Positions 25,901 to 34,900 of a stretch of 64,000 nt of DNA are shown here, piece by piece. How positions within the stretch are numbered: the stretch's first letter is position 1; every line of letters starts with the position of its first letter. Made by a program: the position numbers and the translations under genes. Source of the DNA: Alentia gelatinosa (lineage: Eukaryota > Annelida > Polychaeta > Phyllodocida > Polynoidae). The DNA is taken from assembly GCA_950022655.1 (NCBI GenBank), contig OX465582.1, positions 94,130,704-94,194,703 of the forward strand. Direction: 5' to 3'. A model generated the notes under the pieces. The model did no database searches. It was not told the DNA's origin and was given only the letters and a program-made list of their open reading frames with translations.

Positions 25901-28900
25901 ATTATCTGAAACTAGTATTGTTACTATAATATTTATAAAAATGATAATGAAAAGAATGTTAAAATACATACCCTCACATCGTAGAAAACGTACTCAGGGT
26001 CAAATGTTATGTTGTTTTCCATAAAATACTGCAAGAGAAAATGAGATGTTACCAATCATAGCTGCCCAAAGTAGGTCCCTTAGCATCATCAGTATGTATA
26101 TATTATTACATACCTATAACCGAACGTCTATGAAATACTAACTACTACTAGGGGTGCAGTATAAATAATGTTCGGGCGCACTGAGCCAGTAGTGAATATT
26201 CGGGCGCACTGTGCCCATAGTGAATGCATCAGGTCAATAAGTACATATAATAAGCATATAAAATGGCGGGTTTCCTGATATTTGGGTATGTAATAATAAG
26301 AAAACATACTGACTGAGCCCGTACGGATGCCATTCTCGGCCATTTGATGACATAAATATGTCCATCCGCCTGCGACTTCGGGATGTATTCATGGCATCCA
26401 AAGACCTCGAACAGGCTCAGTAACCACGTTTTCTCTTATTATTGCCAAGTTGGTATACAGAATTCTTTCCTGATTTGAAGCACAACAAATTTGTTTTGTG
26501 ATACTTTATACGCCTCATATGCAGACAGTTTCGCTTGCTTAGATAAAATGTGTAATTGCTATGGGTAAAAGAAATTGATTGAATTGTTTATGTACATGAA
26601 TATCTACGACTCTACATATTTTAATATATATCTTAAATATGCTATGGATTATTGTGGTGCAATAACTGGAATTAGCATTAAATTAGCAGTACTTACTTCT
26701 ACGACGTTGGAGTAAAGTGTCATCTCTGGTAATGCAAATAGGTCCATGAGTTGGTACATATTTGGCCCCTGGTCAGATGAACGAAGAGAACCAAAGTTAT
26801 TAAATGTGTGGGGAAATGACCAAAGAACCTCACATGGAATATCAATTTGTTGTCATTGCTTTTATCGACACTTGTTTTCAATACATCAGTCTATTTGGTA
26901 ATTAAATATACATTTGCCTATCTTTCAGCCAAGGCGTATGGCCTTCATCAGGGCTTGAGTAATTATGAAAAAAAGTAATTAAAGTATCCAATATATATCT
27001 CTTGGTTACTGTATCACCACATTGAATAATGTGGAGACAAAGAACACCATCTTCGTTAATTCGTAACAAAAAGAAACGATTTAGCATGCAGCTGATCCGT
27101 TCAAGAGACAGCAGACAGGACATTCGTCTGGAAAAGATACCCGACTGGGATTGAAAAATACTAGATAGGAAAAAATAATCCACATTTGTCTGATGAATGA
27201 TGTCAGGTTGTTCACCCATAACTCGAATGCTGACCAATAACTAGGCACATTTGGTTTAAGATTACCTTTTTTTCTGCCATAGAGGTGTTATTGTCACATC
27301 TTCTTAATCTATGGTTTAGGATTCGAGTCTTCCTAGAACAAGGTTATCACGGCCAAAGCAAGCACAAAGACCCCGAAATGGACTGAGGGTAAATCTGTTG
27401 TAAAAGATGGTGTGCCCATAATCTTCAGCATTCTCTCCATTAGCCTAACACCCGGATGTAATTTGTAACCTCACTTTAAAGTCAAACTTTGTGAAGTACA
27501 GTAAAACCCTGCTTAAGGGGACACCCTCCGTTCCGAGCAGTGTCCCCTTATGCGAGGTCCTCCCCCCCCCCCTCCTTAAGCAGGGTTAAAATTAACTAAA
27601 TAAGAATTTCTGTTCCGAGTAAAGTGTCCCCTTAAGTGAGGTGTCCCAGAAGCGGGGTTTCACTGTATAACGAATAAGAGTGAATGTTTCATTTTAACGT
27701 GTAGAGTGGATTATGTCTCAGACATGTAGAACCTTTCACTCAAAAAAATGTTTTTAATTTGTTTTCAACATATTTTTTAAAATTTGTTTTCAGAATAGTG
27801 GAAAACATCCCCGCCCCCTTTTTTCAGGAAAAGGGCAGGATAAGAGTGCACATTGGACAAATTTAAAGTTTGGTTTGACTGGTTTGATTTAACCTCCAGT
27901 CAGCCATTATAGGTCCTTACCAGACTTTCTCAAGGTTCTTTTACACCGCGAGGGTGGTGATCGAATCTTATGTGATGAATTCAGGTAGAAATCTCACCCC
28001 TACACATTTATCGAGTTGAGAGTTCTTTTACTTCCCACACCACATAGACATAGTATGAGAAGGATTGGCCTTTGATATAGCAGTAAATCTACCACTGCTA
28101 AGGATGAGACTCGAACCCACAAAGTCCTACAACCTTGGGGTAACAAGTCCAGTGCCCTAACGACTGACCCAACTCCCCACCCCCTGACAAATTTTAAAAA
28201 TACTACTACCTTATGTGTAGTGTAGCCGACAAACCGGAGTAAGACAGTATGTTTATAACATATACAGCACAGTGGACTTGAGAGTGTTTCACTTACCGTA
28301 CCATAAAAACTACTCATATTGTCAATACCGACATGGGTCCCAAGGTATAACGACATCACCTCCTCCTCACTAACTTGTCGACGGCCCCTGCAAAGAACGA
28401 CGAGTGTGAGTCAGACCATGAATACTAAGAGAGAAAGTGATGAGTGCTTGGTCTGTGTCCCCACTCGCCATTGAGTTTGGAGCGCGCAGAAATATGAACG
28501 AGGTGATAGCTGAGTGAATATTCCGAAGAAACGAGATGGCGAACAGACGTGAATATATTTCTGATTTTATCTTAGCATGGAAATATTTATCTGTTCATCG
28601 CCTATTGAGTATGAGTTACCATACTTGAAAGCCTGTTGAGTATGAGTTCCTAATGTTAAGCCTATGGACGTTTATACAAGGCTAAGACAAATCATGGTAA
28701 ACACGTGATGACAGGCGGGTAAAGGTGGAGAAATACTCTAAACCACCCTGTTATAAAGTTGTATTTGTTTGGTAGTGTTTGCAAAGAATAACATTTAGCA
28801 TCATATATTTTCAGTGGAACATGAATAATATTTATTGTTGGGAAAGTATTTACTTCAATACGAAGTTTGTGCTGAATAGGAATAGTTTATAGAGACATTT

Positions 28901-31900
28901 ATTGTCAGGTCTTGCGGCTTTTGTGTGGTGTATTTTGTCTTCATTTTCTATGTGTCTGCAGATATGTTTGACTTACACATTGAAAAATGTAGAATTTGTA
29001 TTCTATTCAGTCAATAAATATCCCCCTCCCCTCAAAATAATTTTTTAAAAACCCATAAAAATGAACGAAAAAATATAAGGACCAACTTCCTGATGATATA
29101 CGATCCTATCTATATATCTGCTTCACGAAGATCATCAATATAACTGACTCTTTAGCATACCCATACTAATCAGAAGATACCAAATTGCCAACATTACTTT
29201 GATTGTAGCTAGATTTATATTCAATATCAACTTCAATATACATGTATACTCAGAATTCCCTCATGGGGCCATCCATAAAGTATACAAGTACGCAGAATTT
29301 CCGAAATTTCGGACCCCCCCCCCCCCCCACACACACACACACACACCTTCCGATTTGTACGTAGAACAAAGGAGGAGTATGCGCAGAATTCAATAGAACA
29401 ATTCCCGAAATTTTCAAATGTACTTTATGAATGGCTCCCATGCTAAACAAGTCTAGTTTCCATATCTTGTGATCTTGCTGTTGAATTAAGGCCGTGCTCC
29501 ATTACACCGATCCACTGGAGATTGATGGTCGCCGAGCAATCTTAACCCTATCCCATCTTGTTCTCTGATAGTTCTTGCCCTTGGTTCTTCGCTTGATCTT
29601 ACCTCAGTCGGCGCTGCAGCCTGCTGCTCCACTTTGGCAACCAGCTGGAGACTAGGTTTTTTCCCAGTCTCCAGTGGATCGGCTCTCAATCTCTGGTATG
29701 GAGCACCGCTTACAGTTTGAGCACCGACCGTCAGGGGGATCGGGATTCTAGCTCCACTACCAGGGATGAAAGTCGGGACTGATGAAAAATGCGGAAACGG
29801 AATTTTTTTTTTTTTAAATGGGGCATATTCGGGGGGGGGGGGGGGGGCCCTCCCCGCCCCGTGCCGTCAAACAAAATTTCGGCACTTGACGGAACTCTGA
29901 CGGCAGTGTCAACGGCCCTTGGCGCTTTTAACTGCCGCCAAAGTACTGACTGGAGGTTTATACGCCGTCGATGAAAGCCTGCTGCCAGAATTTCTTGGAA
30001 TTTAGTTTCATTTTATGATTTTCATACTCTGTTAATGATCATATTTCAAGATGCAGAAATTTCTGATTTCCGTCAATTGTCGGCAAACTTGCATCCCTGC
30101 ACTACAGCTCCACTACAGATACACTATTGGCGACTGGAAGCCAATCAGTCGGTGACCAAATCAATCTCGAGTGGATCGGCGCAATGGAGCACAGCCTTTA
30201 GTCGTGTCCTGCTATGGTATGTGCACACCAACCTACAATTTTAACTGAGAAGTGGAGAAAATACCAAAAAAACCGAGACCTGCAAGTTCCCAACCCTAGT
30301 GTAACATACCTGAACACAGTGCCCATTTGTATGTTGTGAAATGCATCTATTTTCAGCAGCAAACCCTGAGAACGAACCAAAGTAGGAAAACTATTAGAAT
30401 CAATATCAGGTTTGCGAAAGTAGTGACAGAACTATGCCAAAGCTTTAGAAAGGTTTTCTAATCTAATAGACCACTGTAATACTCATCACTGGTAAATCAA
30501 TTATTATATAAAAATATGTCTATGAAACAGAGAAGACTAGAAGTACTTAAGGGCTATGAAGTAAAAAATAAACTGCATAAAAGAGAAACATAAATACACA
30601 ATATCGATCTATCATTAATTTGGACTTGGACTTGGAATAAATAGCAAATTTATTTCTTTACGTCTATGAATATAGGCGGCTTCAAGATAGGCACTGTTCT
30701 GAGAAAGAGACTTGGAAGGGTGCATACCTTTCTGACGTCACAATGTAGCCCTCGTACCGAGAAGGACGGGTCATAGTCTATTTTTAGAACCTCACTTGGA
30801 TACTGAAAACAAAAATGCATACTATTACAACGATCCATCGATGAATAAAAAGATATCACAAATTGTCTCTCCTACCGTTTTCCATGTTGGGGTAATACTT
30901 ACTTGGATCGAGTTCATGTATAAAAGGTCGAATTCAAGGTAATTAGAAGGAAACTCGTGAGGTGAGAAAATTCTCAAAGCGAAGCTGAATGAATTACGTA
31001 GCGGTCAAACGAGTTGGAGTGCGATACCTTTGGTGTATTTTTTCGACACACAATTGTATGGAAATAGATTAAGAAAAGGCAGACTTTTATGAATGCTAGA
31101 GGCATATTTTCTAAAATCATACGCTGAACAACATGAAAAAACCAACATCCTAACTTACATTGTGGTCTTTAACGAGGGCATTTCTGCCTAGGTTATAGAT
31201 GAGATAGTGGAGGGTGGGTTTGTATGAGGCCAGCGTGTAGTCATAGTCAAATCCGTACACATCCACGTTTGCCAGGTCCAACTCGTTATTACAGAAAACT
31301 GCCGTCGGGTCTCGATTTCCTGGTAAAGGCTGACCTGAGGATACAAATAACAAATACGCTATAATTTTTGCTTTTTTTCATAATGGGAGGTCATGATGTT
31401 ATGCAGTGGAGGTAAGTATCTACAATAACCGTTATAACTGCTGGGAGTCAGAGACCATCTTCATTTTGTAGTTCAGCCAACCAACCTGCAACACGTCACC
31501 TCAAAGTGATGGGGACAGCTACTATAAGCCCATGGATCGACGCTGCCACCTTCAGCCTGAGAAGTCCAGGTTAGATGGCTTCTCCAACTACATCAAAATA
31601 CTTAGTCATTCATCCTCTCAATAACTTGTTCAGTATTAAGAATATATTATATACCGTAAAACCCCGCCTAAGGGAACACCCTTCGTTCCGAGCAAAGTGG
31701 CCCCTTAAGCGGGGTTAAAATAAAGTAAATTAAGATTTCTGTTCCGAAAAAAAACTGTCCCCATAAGGGAGATGCCCCCTTAAGCGGGGTAACCCCTTAA
31801 GCGGGGTGTCCCTTTGAGCGAGGTGTCCCAGAAGCGGGGTTTTACTGTACTGCTTTTATATTCATTCAGGTATGTCAGCTGGGGTCAGAGGAAAAAGGTG

Positions 31901-34900
31901 AAAGTATTTTTGGAGTGGAACTACTGCCTCAGAGGGAATAAGAACACATCGAAAACACATAGTTCTAGGCCGTGGAATGTGACTGGGTGTGTGCGGAGGT
32001 TCAAACCACTGTCTATTGGACTGAGTGGGACTCAATTTATATTATATTTGCTTTACATGCGAATAAGTAGTTTTATATTATTTTGAAAATGAAAAAACAA
32101 GGATTTCCTTGGAAAAGTGGAAAACTACCATCTATGAACATATGTATATAATTAGGCGACACTGTGACAGAAATTAGACCAAAAACATCAGTGAATTTTC
32201 TTATGTGAAAGGTCAATATTTGTAGCTATCTCTGGAATTCAGTACAAGGAGTATTCTTCAGAGTGGTTAGACTGCAGCTCCAACTACATGGCCTGAGTCT
32301 TGTGGTTCAGAGCACAAGACATTTGCATTTTGATTCGATCATTTATTTTTCCAGTCAATCTTTCACTCTGAAAGTATTTTTCTACTTTCTTTTAAATAAA
32401 TGTTCCTATGTGACTATTTCAATGTTTATACACATGTTACCCACTTGTTTATCTATTTGAATGACTTACATTAATATAAAGGTTATATGTATTTTTTCAC
32501 TACTCTGATGTTCATGAAAACTCCTTGCCATTGTGCCATCTGTTGCTATTGTTTTTGCTTCACAAGCACGATAAGAACTGTCTCAAGTAGTATTACTGAT
32601 AATCCCATAAAATGCCCAACTGTTTGGTAGAAAATAATTACTGTACTATGTTAGCGCTGTTCTTTATTCACTAGCACGACTACACATATTCAATGGCAGT
32701 TTCAAACAACTTATCATGAACAAGGGAGTCAGTAATCTGGCTTTAAGTGTCTGACATATCTAAGTCACAAAGCCCAACTTAAAAAAAAAAAAATTGAAAT
32801 TTTCAATCTTGATTTATTTTTTCCCCCGCACATATTCCATTTATATAAACATCATTTGCCCTACAAACCAGGACGGTGACAATATTTACAATGTCGACTT
32901 TCTTAAATTCTCAGACTTACCAGTAACATTGAGATAGTAGGAATTAGGGCAAATGCCGAAGGTCCTTAAAAGTAGACCAGATTTAACATATTTTGGTCAA
33001 AGGTTTCCTGGATAACATACATCGTCAAGTACTCAGATTAAACAAAGTAAGAGACAGTTATTAAAAAAAAAAAAAGGAGATCTGTATGTAATGTAAAGCA
33101 TAAAGTAATGTATCCTTTAAAAATCGGATATGTATGAGGGAGAAAAGCAAAGGAAATCTCGATGTAGTTCTCACTTGCATAGAATATTTATGCAAATACA
33201 AAGACACAGGAAAACGATTACTCAGTCATCATAATTAACATATTGCTTAATTAACTAATATGTGGCGCCTGGAGAAAGGGCGATGTGCAAGGAGGAGCAG
33301 AGGCCACGTCATGATTTATACTATAGTATATGTAAACGCCTCCGATCCGCCTCCCAACCCCCACCCCGTACTTAGAGAGGAAGTTGTTACGTAATACATA
33401 TCCCGGGTCTAAAGCCCGGACACGTTTGAAACATCCTGAAGTGGAGGGAGGGGGTTGTTACGGGCCCATTCCGGCCACCTTGGTTAGGGGGCGTGTCTTT
33501 AGAATACTACGAATTAATATTATCAATATAAATGCTGATTTCCGAACTCGGAAGAATAACTTTAATTAATTAAAATGGCTTCAGATCTTTACAATATGCT
33601 TTAATGCCACATACAGTTTCTTCGTCAATACAAAGTTCCTTCGTCAATACAAACTGAAGTTGATATTTAACGATGGATAAAGACTACTACTCCCTCACCA
33701 TCTATGCTACTCTTATTACAGGATCCCAACACAGTTTACCACCAGGCGAAAGTACTAATCCAGATTGATACAATACAAAATACAAAAGCAGACAGCCTGT
33801 GCGGGTTATGCATATTATTTGGGCTGCTAAAGCAAGTATTCCATGGGCGCCGTTTGGAGGCAAAACTGAAATTTTGCTGGTCTGGTGAAACACATGCTTT
33901 AACCAACGTTGGTTTAGATCAGAAACCTATTTATCAATATCTTTAGAAGATCAGAAGTTAATCTTTTTATGGGTAATTTAGATGTCGCAGAATGGTGCCC
34001 CGACTGGGAGACGACCGGTGGTATATTTACAAATGATTTGTCAGGAAACACAAATAGCATCTCAAATCTTGATTTGACACTTTTTTTCCCCTGCCGTACT
34101 TGATTCCATCCATCAGTCCCCAAATTTGGAGGCCAGTCAATACAGATCTGCACAATCACATTGAAAGGAATTAGATGTCCCATCTGAGAACCCAAATTCT
34201 ATATGGTTTAGATTTAATAGATGCTCCCCTTTATTAACGATAGCTTATTAACAGGGGGGGGGGGGGGGGGGCACGAGAGTGTAAAGGGCTGGTTCCACCA
34301 ACACACAAGATATAGTGAGATTGGTCATGATTTGGTTGGCTTGCTAAATCTTGCTAGGTTTTGAATAATGTGCATATTTGTTGTAATGCGTCAGTCTGGT
34401 TAAGCAGTTTCACCACATTCTTGTCGCGATATGCTGCGATATGTCCGCAATAGATATTTAGGTATTGCTGTGTTGGTGCACCAAATTGTACACACAACAT
34501 CACGAAAAAGTACAAATATGATCGTGTGTGACATGTTGCGGCAAAGAAGGTAATACATATCACGTCGATGTAAGATAAATCAAAACATACCAAGATATAA
34601 CACAGCAAATCCATTGTGTTGGGGGAACCATCACTTTATGCCTCACCATTCTAATCACAATGTGAATGTATCCTGGGAGGGTTGGGAGATTGCATAGCAA
34701 CAGAAATCAAAACTTACTCAATGGATAGAATAAGGAACTGGGACAGGTTCGTGTTCCAGGATGTACATAGTGAAAGCAGAGTGGGTTGTTCACATGGTAT
34801 CTGGACGCCCCGCTTCATAGCCAGCACGCCTCGGTTTTCAGATTCAACGGACGGTTTCGAATGTACAACGATTCGCACTGGAAGCCGATTCGCACTGCTA

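Noticed and set aside
28010..28190. tRNA gene on the minus strand
   Set aside because: A- and B-box-like motifs are present but the acceptor stem does not pair and the sequence continues as a SINE body.
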